In this document: one piece after another, positions 21,265 through 30,726 of the stretch | Position numbering within the stretch: position 1 is the stretch's first letter | Layout of the letters: each line of letters begins with the position of its first letter | From: Kluyveromyces lactis | Taxonomy: Eukaryota; Ascomycota; Saccharomycetes; Saccharomycetales; Saccharomycetaceae | Length of the DNA stretch: 64,000 bases | Assembly: GCF_000002515.2 (NCBI RefSeq) | Contig: NC_006039.1 | Span: 434,001-498,000, forward strand | Direction: 5' to 3' | Program-made: the position numbers and the translations under genes | Notes under the pieces: model-generated | Databases searched by the model: none | Seen by the model: only the letters and a program-made list of their open reading frames with translations | What the model was told of the DNA's origin: nothing

Positions 21265-22047
21265 ACATTTTAATGATTTTTTGAGTATGGCATACGTGCT
21301 ATTATTTTGCAACAACATTAACAATAAACAGGTTGATTCCTCCTACTCCTTTATCAAAGAAATGAATATTGTTCTTTGATTCCATCTATTAATAAAAAGG
21401 TGAAAAATAATCACCACTTTCATAGTTGGAATACGTTATAGAACCTTCACCATTCATTTTATTTCAAACAGTGGGAATTTAGGGGTATGCATTTTTATTA
21501 AACATGTTGTTGTTCAAAGCGGCTCCCAGCTGGGCGGGTCTGAAAAAGAAAAAGATTTGCAAATTTTTGAACAAGCAACCCCTCTCATTCTCATCGTTAT
21601 GTGTTTGTAGTTCGTAAAAAGCACCTTTTTTTGCTATATATTTCCTCTATTTACTTTACTGTTTATGTCCCTGTTCTTGATATAATTGATTAGACTTTTT
21701 GTTTTTATTATTTTCAAAATCTTCGACACTTTTAAATTTTTCGCTCGAAATGATACTGGAAGTCAATAGAGGATGGTTATTTATTTGACCAATAATTAGT
21801 GTATATTTTTGAGTTTAACTACGGTGGCTGTACATGTTACTTTTAGATTATATATGTGCACGGGAAGCTAACTTAACTAGTTTGATGAATTGAAATGAAA
21901 TGATAAGGAAATGAAAAAATTACAATTGGAAGGTAATAATAATGTGTTTGAAGACCTCGCACCTCAATGAGATGGGCCAGGATAAATATAAAACGCATCT
22001 TCAAAATACTCTTCAACAAAAAAATAAAAGATTCAATTTCAAAACAT
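21265..22047. other. Intergenic region between convergent cell-wall genes
   Basis: These 783 AT-rich bases lie between the stops of the second and third cell-wall genes. Apart from the 10-bp perfect palindrome CCCAGCTGGG at 21525-21534 I see nothing that supports a gene. The two genes' 3' flanks would not need this much space. Confidence 0.5.
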
Positions 22048-22527
22048 TTACAACAAACAAGCAGCGACAGCAGCCAAGACACCAGCGTTGACGGCTAGAG
22101 AACCAGCGGCATCGGAGGAAGTGGAAGCGGAGGAAGATGTGGAAGATTCAGCAGAAGAGGAGGAAGAAGAGGATGAGGATGAGGATGAGGATGATTCATC
22201 GCTATCAGTAGAGATAGCAACAACGTTGGTCTTGGTGTAGGTAGCACCGTTATCAGAGTTAGTGATGGTGACCTTGGAAGTAGTAGACTTCACAGATGTG
22301 GTGTCTGGACCTTCAGTGTAGGTTTTGACGTATGAAGCACCGTTTTCAGTGTAGGTAGTAGTTCTGGTGGTGGAAGCAGTGATGATTGGGTCAGCAGTGT
22401 CAGTGACAACCTTTGTGTAGACGTGACCACCGTTGGTAGCAGTGATGGTCTTAACGGTTGAGGATTCAGAGACGGCGGCGGCGACGGCAGCGACGGCAGA
22501 GATCAACAAGGAGTTAGTGAACTTCAT
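22048..22527 (-). CDS. GPI-anchored Ser-rich cell-wall protein (copy 3)
   Basis: This 159-residue protein has a signal peptide (MKFTNSLLISAVAAVAAAVS), three degenerate copies of the module seen in the neighbouring genes (VKTITATNGGHVYTKVV, TTTYTENGASYVKTYTE, VTITNSDNGATYTKTNV), a serine tract at about residues 110-140 and a hydrophobic C-terminal GPI signal ending AGVLAAVAACLL. It should be a small, heavily O-mannosylated wall protein, similar in size to Ccw12. TATAAAAA on the minus strand near 22680-22687 is a TATA box about 155 bp upstream of the ATG. It is more diverged than the other two copies and points in the opposite direction. Confidence 0.85.
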   Translation of the reverse strand: MKFTNSLLISAVAAVAAAVSESSTVKTITATNGGHVYTKVVTDTADPIITASTTRTTTYTENGASYVKTYTEGPDTTSVKSTTSKVTITNSDNGATYTKTNVVAISTDSDESSSSSSSSSSSSSSAESSTSSSASTSSDAAGSLAVNAGVLAAVAACLL

Positions 22528-24923
22528 TTCTAGATTATATTCTGTCTGATGGACTTTGCGATTGGGATATCGATGGTTTTTGACAGCAATTAAAGGAAAA
22601 GTCTAAACGAAACTTACCTTAAACAGAAGTTTAGCAATCCACGTTCACGTTGAGAAAGATAAGTTGTCCTCGAAGCACCTTTTTATACAAATGAACAGAT
22701 GGAAGAACATTACCAATTTGTCAAGAATTATCTCCCAGTCGGGCCGAAGAGTACTACTCTTTTTCCTTTTTTTCATACTTCGGCTGTCAAAATTTTCTAC
22801 TAGAAGAAATTATTTCCCAAAAGGGTAATAGTATCATAATGCCATATAATGGTGATATTCTCATCTATTTACTCTTCCTATCTGCTCTGTATTCTCACCA
22901 TGGTTCCCACCTCTCCGTACTTGTTACCACTTATTTCCAGTCGATACCAGAAGAACCCTCCTACCCTCGAAAGAGGAAGAATGGAAAAAAATGGAAAATG
23001 AAAAAAAGAAAAAAAGATCTGTTTTCTGTGCTCTTCCACACCAATTTCCAGGAACAAACAACGTACATGTTAATCTCTCGCTCGGAAGATGTCTGGTCAG
23101 TAGTAGTAATGGTAGCAGTGCAGCTTAGTTTAGTAAGTGGGAGGATTAAGTTCTGCCTATTACACTCCTCAAATGGGGTGCGTAATACCGTAACGAACCA
23201 CTCCTGCCAGGAAACACTATATTCGGCGTGAGTTTGGTGTCAATTTAGTCTCATCCGCATATTCTCCTAAGATCTCTCTCATACAGTGGAATGAATGAAA
23301 TGTTAGTGAATAAGTAAAACCCAGTATACCGTTAATTTGATTTCGATGTGCACAAAGAAAATTCCTGGCATTACGCCACTTCTCTGTTAATTGCGTAACG
23401 AAGTGCTATTCATTCGGTAACGTTAAATCTACATTTGGACTGGAATGCCACTACCGATCTGTCTTCATCTGAAGGCCCGGCAGACAGACGTTGTTATTCC
23501 ACAATAGACTCTAGCTTTGGCTACGGTTTCCACCGTAAGCCCGATTATCACGGCCTGTAGAAAAGAATTCTTGATGAAGTCACCAACTAATCAGATCATT
23601 GTTAGCATTGACCTCTTCTCTTTTGGCCTATATCAAAAGCTGCTTCAAGCGTCTTTGGCCAAACACCACAACACCTTTTCCCCCTATTCCGTCTCATTCT
23701 ACTCCCCCTTTTCCTTTTCCTTTGGGTAAAAGTGTTGTAAAAGTGGAAAACAGCATGCGCCTGCCGGTTTCACAGTCATCTTTTTCAAACGATGAGTTTT
23801 TGCAAAAACCCTTATGTCCTACTAACTTTTCTTCTTGTCCCTTTTTTTCTAAAAAGGTTATTTAGAAATCGTCATAGCAAATGCACCGATATGCACACCC
23901 TGAAATCATACAAAAAAAACCATGATAGGTTCGTTCCACAAATTAGACGAAATCCGAGCATCAGTCGTTCTGCAAATATCCCCTACTAATTCAACGTCTT
24001 AACTACTGGTCTCTAGCGATACTAGAAGGAACCGTTAGCCCTGTCGTGGGGATAACCTCGGAAACTGATAATCCTTTTTTCTCAAAAACCATTTTTTTCT
24101 ACATGTTCGCCCACAAAATCGTCATTGAATACTTGCAAAATATACGGAGAAAAAAAGAAAGAAAATCCTTTTTCTTCCAAATTTTCTAGGGTGTATTCCC
24201 AATACAATTCACAGAAGATGAGCGAGTCGAAGTCTGCAAATTATTATGAAGCAACAACTAGTAGTGGCGACAACCAATGAAGAACAGAGAAAGGAGTAAG
24301 GATGTCGACTTAACTTAGGTCAGGTCACGCTGAGCTACAATTTTGTGGGTAGTGGTATGGAAATCACCAACCGAGAAAGAACGAACCATTTTTTTATTTC
24401 ATTACCAAATTCCAAATTCCTCAAGGTTCCGAAATGTAATGTGAAAACAATGGATGGAAGTATCAAGCAGTGTTTTTTGGGTACAGAAGCGTAGTTAGTA
24501 TCGATATTACACGGCAGTTCCAGGCTTGAACCAAACGGCTGGCGTGTGAGAAATTTAATAAGTATTAGCAAGTAAAAACTTGCATTTTTTTTATTTCTCT
24601 TGAAATTGTAGAAATTTAGAAAATTTTTACTTCGTTAGTAAAAGACGGTAAGTGAGTTAGCAAACTAAGCAAGCAAGTTTCAGCCTTCGCACATAATCGT
24701 TCAGAGCATTTACTAGTTAGTAGTGACTGGAAGATAAAGTTTTTTTTTTTATCTATTTCATGCTCCCTGTTGCTGTGAGTGTGGTTTCTCTATCCTAACT
24801 AACTTCCTCCCACAACTTTTGAACTCTCCCAAATCAAAGCTTGGAACGTTCTCACGTTAAAAAATTCGTTTTACCATAACGAGGAAAAGTTTTGTATCCC
24901 GTGTTGTTCTAAGAAATGATAAT
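22528..24923. other. 2.4-kb divergent intergenic region
   Basis: This region separates the third cell-wall gene from the Rim9-like gene, which diverge from it. Open frames such as 22839-23231 and 23517-23729 have biased, low-complexity composition and no recognisable family, so I do not call them. A small hairpin (ACGGT-TTCC-ACCGT, near 23524) and several GTAACGAA-like octamers (near 23188 and 23396, also near 17900) are visible. Probably regulatory. Confidence 0.5.
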
Positions 24924-24933
24924 ATGCTGGTGA
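24916..24933 (+). promoter_or_regulatory. Short upstream ORF overlapping the Rim9-like start
   Basis: An upstream ATG at 24916 opens a five-codon frame (M-I-I-C-W, then TGA at 24931-24933). It overlaps the ATG of the next gene at 24924 in a different frame. A scanning ribosome that used the first ATG would terminate ten bases after the main start, so this uORF could reduce or regulate translation. Confidence 0.6.
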
Positions 24934-25601
24934 AAATTGTGCTAGTTGTATTGCTCACGCTGGCGTTAGTATTTGAATGTTTTAGCACGATATCAGTGCC
25001 AATTACAATCGGTTTGTATATCTCTGAATATAACGGGTATCGGTTCGGAGTTTTCGGATGGTGTAAGGTGGATAGATCTGTTTGCTCACCCATTAGGATA
25101 GGGTATTCAAAGGATGACATTCTTTTGTTTAACGAACAAGAATATCTGCATCTGCCGAACCATGCGAAATATGCATTATCAAATTTACTATTGGTTCACG
25201 TTTTGGCATTTGTATGCGTAACTATCCTTTGGGTATTTGGAATGTTGACATGTTTCCGTTGCATAAAGACGTCGAGACGAATGTTGATCATAGCTGTGCT
25301 ATGGTCTATGCTTACATTTATGGTCACGCTTCTAGGATTTTTGATAGACATCTTGATCTTCTCATCACATGTCACATGGTGTACCTGGTTAACGCTAGCC
25401 AGCGCATTTTTCACTGTCCTAAGCGGTACAGTACTATGCGTGATGAGACGTAACCTCACATACGATAAATTTCTCGAATCTAAACCGGAAAAACACGGTG
25501 TTTATGTCCCTTTATGCCGCCTAAATGACGTTGAAGAGCTGGAAATACCCTGGTGTAATACTATGAATCATCAAGCACTTACAGCGCCAACACCGATGTA
25601 G
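24924..25601 (+). CDS. RIM9: Rim9/PalI-like four-pass membrane protein
   Basis: This 225-residue protein has four predicted hydrophobic segments: residues about 3-30, 90-115, 120-145 and 150-172. The first extracellular loop carries FGVFGWCKVDRSVCS, the pattern typical of the SUR7/PalI (claudin-like) superfamily. In S. cerevisiae, Rim9 (239 residues) works with Rim21 and Dfg16 in the plasma-membrane alkaline-pH sensor that activates Rim101. Rim9 is the closest match in length and N-terminal pattern, but other SUR7-family members are possible. The short cytosolic tail is polar. The start at 24924 is overlapped by a five-codon upstream ORF. It is the last gene of the island. Confidence 0.62.
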   Translation: MLVKIVLVVLLTLALVFECFSTISVPITIGLYISEYNGYRFGVFGWCKVDRSVCSPIRIGYSKDDILLFNEQEYLHLPNHAKYALSNLLLVHVLAFVCVTILWVFGMLTCFRCIKTSRRMLIIAVLWSMLTFMVTLLGFLIDILIFSSHVTWCTWLTLASAFFTVLSGTVLCVMRRNLTYDKFLESKPEKHGVYVPLCRLNDVEELEIPWCNTMNHQALTAPTPM

Positions 25602-27374
25602 CAACAAGGGATCGTCCAACACTTGTAGATATATAGATTTCAAGGAAGCAATGAAATATCTGAGCCATTTATAACTAACGTTGTTCAGACAGGGAGAAAG
25701 AAGAGAAAAAAATGTTGCCTAGAACCCTGTCTTATAAATTTTCTTGGCAAAAATTTTTTTCCTTCCATTCGAGTTTGAATCATACAAGAAAAAAAATTTT
25801 CGCTTTTGAAAAGGGAAAATTCCTATATTACTCAGTCGCTAAGCAGCGCGCTGATAACACAGATGCACATTGGTAACGCTAACGGGTACAAAGAAATAAC
25901 ACAAAATACCAATATAAGCTAAGCCACCTTTTTCAATATTACTGTTTACTTCAAATCTGGGGGTGAACAGCACAGATTACGTAGCACCACCCAAGATCCC
26001 TACAATTGACATTAAGGTGCTTAATGGGGTGTTTATCTCACACCAATCTTAAACTCACTACCTGAGTACCTAAGTATCTATCTGTTCAATTGTTCATTTC
26101 ATTCTCTGTCAAGTATTACTGGTGTTCTCCGTCATAAACCCGTTTTTGATAACGGAGAAAGGCTATGAAAACTTTTTAATTATCAGGAAAACCCTTTCCA
26201 CGAAAAAAATCTTGGCAAAAAAAAACAAAGAAAACGACTAAATTGTACTAGGAAAAGAAAATGCAAGGTGTACTAAAACGGAGAAAGTGAATAATGCCAG
26301 GGGTGTAGTTGTCAGGACTAACCAGCCAAAAATATATATATATAGCAACAAAAAGTGTGCAACAGTAGTAGTGTGATGAGAATGGCAAGTGTAGTAAGAT
26401 CCCCGTAGCCGTTCATTGCACCCCTTGACTTTCCGATAACGTAGTATCTTAGAATGACGAGGTGATGGGCTGCAGGTGTGTCATCTGATTCCTGTGCTGT
26501 AATGTGTACGTCATATGAGGGACATGTTGTAATGTGAGCCTATAATCAGAGAGGCAGTTAAGTTAATTCAAATTATCTTCTAGCGGGTTCGCATGAGGGG
26601 TGTAAGCTATATCATATGGACAGTCGTCATAGCTTTCATCGAGAGATGATTAAAACACGTGATCGATTAAGTTTTGGGTGTCGTTCTCAAGATCTTTCCC
26701 CACCACTTAATGGGTTATTACTGAACTAAAACAAAAACGCTTTGGTATATTTACTCTCTACTGCATCCTTGCCTTCTTTTTTCACCGTGATATCCGGGCA
26801 TTTAATTTGTCACAGAAACTTTAAACATTTGTAGAAGAATTACACTTCAAACCGTAAGAGATCGTCTAAGCATAGACCATTAACAATCTGAGCATCCTTT
26901 CAGATATTTTTCTACTACGATTTACTTTACTTCATGAAGTAAGTGGCGTATGACTGTGTAATTGAAAAGTTATGGAACAAGTTTAAATTGGGCCGAGTGT
27001 TTAGCGAGTCCGAAGCTACGGTGAGAGAGCCTACATTTACTTGCAAGAGTGTGTGAGCTTCTAATTACGGTTTAAGGTCATTGATTCAAAGAAAGGCCTT
27101 TTCGTACTCAAAAGAAGTCAAATTGATATGGCCCATTGGTCAAAAATGTTTTGTTGGTTCGTAGTCGAATAACAAACATTAACCATCCAGCTCAAGATTG
27201 AAAGTGTGAGGTACGTTCAACCGAGCGAGGTACAGGGCGTGCAGGTTACAAGAGTCAGGATTATTGTGTTTACTTTAACAGATATCGTCAGGCAAAAAAA
27301 TTAATAGTTTATTCTGAGTTTCTCAGACCAGGATATGTTTTAGAATTAGATCTATTTCAGATATGCATGTATCA
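25602..27374. other. 1.8-kb intergenic region between convergent genes
   Basis: Both flanking genes end here, so no promoter is required, yet the gap is 1,773 bp. I found no supportable open frame, tRNA or repeat beyond a short TA run near 26333-26344. One CACGTG lies at about 26657, but the neighbourhood lacks the long AT-rich box of a point centromere. A non-coding RNA, replication origin or decayed gene are possibilities. Confidence 0.5.
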
Positions 27375-28445
27375 TTATATTTTTTCTCCAAGGTTAACAT
27401 CCTCTTGCTTATAGTTATCCCATACCACACGATAGATGAAGCTTGGTGCAAAACCACCAATATTTGTAATATATATATCGATGTTTTCCGGGGGAATATA
27501 GTCTGCGATAGGATTTATGGTTTCTAAGGCAACAGTACCTACTCTATCATTCTCGGTTGTCGGCAAGACATTTTGGGATCCTCCAATTTCTACCATTTTC
27601 TCGACATCGAATGGGTATAAAGGAGAGAGCTTATAAAGACCAGCAACAGCAAAGACAGGTGTTTTGAACTCTCTTGCACACTCACATACAGAGGAGACAC
27701 CGGCGGTCGAAGATATCGTTCCACCATTAGTGAAAACGGTTTTAGCTCCTATAATAACTTTCCCTACTCTCGACATCAATGCAAATACAGCTGAATCAGG
27801 GATTACAATAGTCTCAATGTCATGCTCACTTAGTTTTTTGGCGAATTCATGAGCCACTGTTGTATTGTTAGGAAATCCTTCAGTCACTAGAACAGTAAAA
27901 TTTCTATTATTACGTTCTCTAGCCTTCAAAAGGAAACGAAGAACCGTCTTTGAATCTGGAGTAGGTGTAAGTAGGATTTCTCGATCATGAATCAATTCAA
28001 TAGCTATTTGTTGAATACCTTCATCGATATTTTTTATTTCATCTATAAGATCACGAATTGATTGAACAATGGTCTGCCTTACGTCTAGTTTGTTATCCTG
28101 TATCTTTCTCGTCTTCGTATCAGTCATTGGCTTCTGTAATAGGTTAAACATTGAGGATATCATCGGCTCAGCACTACTCTGTTCCTCCTCTATTTCGTCT
28201 CTGATCATTGATAATACACGTCTAACAACATTACCACAAGAGTATTCATATGGCTGTGCTTTCTCCAAATTGTTTCCGAATTTTTTTATTTGTACTATCA
28301 GTTCATCAGTAGAGGTCCATCTAATAGCTGAAACATATCTCATCAAGATTTGTAATGTTTCCAACGACGCTTGATAGGATCCTATCACCTGTTTTCTTTT
28401 TAGTCTATCAATGAAAGAATCAATCACGACGTTGATATCAGACAT
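27375..28445 (-). CDS. GCD7: Translation initiation factor eIF2B beta subunit
   Basis: This 356-residue protein is the beta regulatory subunit of eIF2B, the guanine nucleotide exchange factor for eIF2. With Gcn3 and Gcd2 it senses phosphorylated eIF2 and thereby controls GCN4 translation. The C-terminal half has the eIF2B alpha/beta/delta Rossmann-like fold signatures: ILLTPTPDSKTVLRFLLKA, VLVTEGFPNNT, DSAVFALMSRVGKVIIGA and FTNGGTISSTAG. The N-terminal helical domain begins MSDINVVIDSFIDRLKRKQV. It is slightly shorter than S. cerevisiae Gcd7 (381). It corresponds to YLR291C and resumes the conserved order after the island. Confidence 0.95.
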   Translation of the reverse strand: MSDINVVIDSFIDRLKRKQVIGSYQASLETLQILMRYVSAIRWTSTDELIVQIKKFGNNLEKAQPYEYSCGNVVRRVLSMIRDEIEEEQSSAEPMISSMFNLLQKPMTDTKTRKIQDNKLDVRQTIVQSIRDLIDEIKNIDEGIQQIAIELIHDREILLTPTPDSKTVLRFLLKARERNNRNFTVLVTEGFPNNTTVAHEFAKKLSEHDIETIVIPDSAVFALMSRVGKVIIGAKTVFTNGGTISSTAGVSSVCECAREFKTPVFAVAGLYKLSPLYPFDVEKMVEIGGSQNVLPTTENDRVGTVALETINPIADYIPPENIDIYITNIGGFAPSFIYRVVWDNYKQEDVNLGEKI

Positions 28446-28683
28446 CTTAATTTGATTAGTTTGATTTCTTACGGATGATCACAATAGTTGCCTAGCTTTT
28501 CTTTCTTATTGTTTCGAACAACTTTTGTTGATGTGATGAGTTTATGTTACATATTTCAAATTTTTTTTTTGTATTTTTATTATGGATATTACCGTACGAA
28601 GCATCGTGGAAATGTCAAGCATGAAGAATGAGGACGAACAGTATTCGGTTCAGAGGGCTCAATTAGATACCTATGTACTATAT

Positions 28684-29316
28684 TTACAGATCACCCTCAA
28701 TTTCGAGCATTTTCTTTTCACAGGCTTGGAAAAGTGCAAGTAAAGGTCCATTCTTTGGGTCTAATGAAAGACCTCTTTCACAGTAAGGTCTCGCCAATTC
28801 CACTAGATTTAGCTTAAGTAAACAATCCGTTAACCTTATAAACACTTCTGGCACCACCATACCACAGTTGAGAAGCATCTCAAGATCTTGCCATGCATCT
28901 AGATTACGCTGTGAAACCAATTCAAGATCTGTTCTGTTACGTAACATCATGTGTAGCTCTTGAAGTTGAAAAGAAAATGGTTCCCATGGTTTACGAGCCT
29001 TATTACGCATATCGACAGCAAGGTCGACTTTTCTGAGAGCATCTGGTATATTCTTGTTCTGTGCTTGTTGCATGCCGGATTGAAACATATTTTTGACCAT
29101 GTTTGTTGTTTCATTGTTTGGCTGAGGCTGGAAATTTGGGTTTGTTTCCGGTACAAGTGCGGTCGTTAACTTGTTGATTTGATTCAAGTTTGTTAGCCTA
29201 TCTGTGTTGGAATCATTGTCGATGCTTAGCTGCTTATTGTTACTATCGTACTGAATCATGGTTTTGTTTTTAGCAGTTATAGGAACTGGTGGTGTAGCTC
29301 CTGTACTCTGGCCCAT
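28684..29316 (-). CDS. SEC72: Sec63 complex subunit Sec72
   Basis: This 210-residue protein is a non-essential cytosolic subunit of the Sec62-Sec63-Sec71-Sec72 complex that helps post-translational translocation into the ER. The block LTTALVPETNPNFQPQPN aligns with S. cerevisiae Sec72, and the TPR-like region from about residue 75 onward (PWEPFSFQLQELHMMLRNR, DCLLKL-LARPYCERGLSLDP) is characteristic. S. cerevisiae Sec72 has 193 residues and begins at the equivalent of Met20 here (MIQYDSNNKQLSI, at 29259), so the first 19 residues may be untranslated. I kept the longer frame because nothing in the sequence decides. It corresponds to YLR292C. Confidence 0.92.
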   Translation of the reverse strand: MGQSTGATPPVPITAKNKTMIQYDSNNKQLSIDNDSNTDRLTNLNQINKLTTALVPETNPNFQPQPNNETTNMVKNMFQSGMQQAQNKNIPDALRKVDLAVDMRNKARKPWEPFSFQLQELHMMLRNRTDLELVSQRNLDAWQDLEMLLNCGMVVPEVFIRLTDCLLKLNLVELARPYCERGLSLDPKNGPLLALFQACEKKMLEIEGDL

Positions 29317-29656
29317 ATTGATTCTTGTTGAACATGTTAAGTCAAAACAGCTTTTGTATTTTCGAGATAAAGAAATATAGATACTGAGAATGGTGCTATG
29401 GATAAAAAATAAATGACCAGGGAAATAGTATCAGAAGCACCAAAATCACCAGTGATAGTATAATTTACTTGACAGCTTAGATTTGAAAATAGTAATACTG
29501 TAAACAGCAATTTTTTCCTTGCTTAGAACACCTGGCGTGCAATGGAGAGCCACTTTAAGGTTGATATTCAAACCATCTAAGGAGAAGAGAAATGATGATG
29601 TAATTAGAAAAAATATACATGTCATATATTTATATTATACCGAGGTTTTAAGATGA
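29317..29656. other. Intergenic region, SEC72 promoter and GSP1 3' flank
   Basis: This 340-bp region contains the 5' flank of SEC72 and the 3' flank of GSP1, both on the minus strand. No other feature is evident. Confidence 0.5.
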
Positions 29657-30301
29657 TTACAAATCAGCATCATCTTCATCAGGCAATGGCAAAGCAGTGG
29701 CTTGTTCCATTTCTTGTTGGTATTGTTGCATCAATTGCTCATCGACTTGGACTTCTGGTGGAGCCAAAGCTGGAGAGGCAACAAAGTCCAATTGTGGGTT
29801 ACCGGCCAACTTTCTGGCTAACCACAAGAATGGCTTTTCGAAGTTATAGTTGGACTTGGCAGAGATATCGTAGTATTGTAGGTTCTTCTTTCTGTGGAAG
29901 GTAATGGTCTTGGCCTTAACTTTTCTTTCCTTGACATCGACCTTGTTACCACACAAAACGATTGGAATGTTTTCACAAACACGAACCAAATCTCTGTGCC
30001 AGTTTGGAACGTTCTTGTAGGTGATTCTGGAAGTCACATCAAACATAATGATACCACATTGAGCATTGATATAATAACCATCTCTTAGACCACCGAATTT
30101 TTCTTGACCTGCGGTATCCCAGACATCGAATTTGATTTCACCAAAGTTGGTGTAAAAAGCCAAAGGATGCACTTCAACACCGATGGTAGCAATGTACTTC
30201 TTCTCGAATTCACCAGTCAAATGTCTCTTGACGAAAGTTGTCTTACCGGTACCACCATCACCGACTAGAACTAGCTTGAAAGTAGGAACTTCAGCAGACA
30301 T
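29657..30301 (-). CDS. GSP1: Ran GTPase
   Basis: This 214-residue protein is the small GTPase Ran, which gives direction to nuclear import and export and acts in spindle assembly. The P-loop GDGGTGKTT starts at residue 14. [15 protein letters not shown] is the switch II region and NKVD reads the guanine base. The C-terminus ends in the acidic tail LPDEDDADL, diagnostic for Ran among Ras-like GTPases. It is a single gene here where S. cerevisiae has the duplicated pair GSP1 (YLR293C) and GSP2 (YOR185C). Codon usage is strongly biased to preferred codons, so the gene should be highly expressed. Confidence 0.98.
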   Translation of the reverse strand: MSAEVPTFKLVLVGDGGTGKTTFVKRHLTGEFEKKYIATIGVEVHPLAFYTNFGEIKFDVWDTAGQEKFGGLRDGYYINAQCGIIMFDVTSRITYKNVPNWHRDLVRVCENIPIVLCGNKVDVKERKVKAKTITFHRKKNLQYYDISAKSNYNFEKPFLWLARKLAGNPQLDFVASPALAPPEVQVDEQLMQQYQQEMEQATALPLPDEDDADL

Positions 30302-30726
30302 TTTTATTTTATAACTGTATCAGGGTATGTGTGTGCAGTGACTACAGTAAAGTTGCAACAACGGAGTATAATAAATAGCAGTATCTATTCGAAAGTGTCT
30401 CAAATCGTAAGCGCAAGAGATGATGATACATAACTAAACTGAATCAAGTATTCAATTTCATTGTTTTAATTTTTTTTTTTTTTCGATTTCTTGCATTTTC
30501 CATCAATTTACTAAAAGAGAAATATAAGAAACAGAAAGTGAAGAATCAGTCAGCATAGAATACTTCTGTTGCAACTGGCCTCCCTATAACCAGTACTTGA
30601 GAAACACATGGTGATAGCACTTCATATCGAATCGGTTTGATTACGTATCCAATGTATTATTTTACTGTTGTCTGCTCTTCTGCAGGGTCACAATCCTATT
30701 TAGGGTAGAAAAGAAATAGGGTAATA
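30302..30726. other. GSP1 promoter region
   Basis: This 425-bp stretch contains the 5' flank of GSP1, including a long plus-strand T-run (near 30469-30483) that reads as poly(dA) upstream of the gene, a common nucleosome-excluding element. It also holds the 3' flank of the coiled-coil gene. Confidence 0.5.

Noticed and set aside
22528-22640. Possible 5'-leader intron of the third wall-protein gene (GTAAGT on the minus strand)
   Set aside because: No TACTAAC-type branch point was found between the candidate donor and the CTAG before the ATG.
22839-23231. 130-residue frame upstream of the Rim9-like gene
   Set aside because: It includes Lys-rich stretches from A-runs and resembles no protein. 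The region fits a promoter better.
26640-26680. Possible centromere near a CACGTG box
   Set aside because: No long AT-rich CDEII and no CDEIII-like TTTCCGAAA box in the expected neighbourhood. The same check failed near 24430 and 58350.
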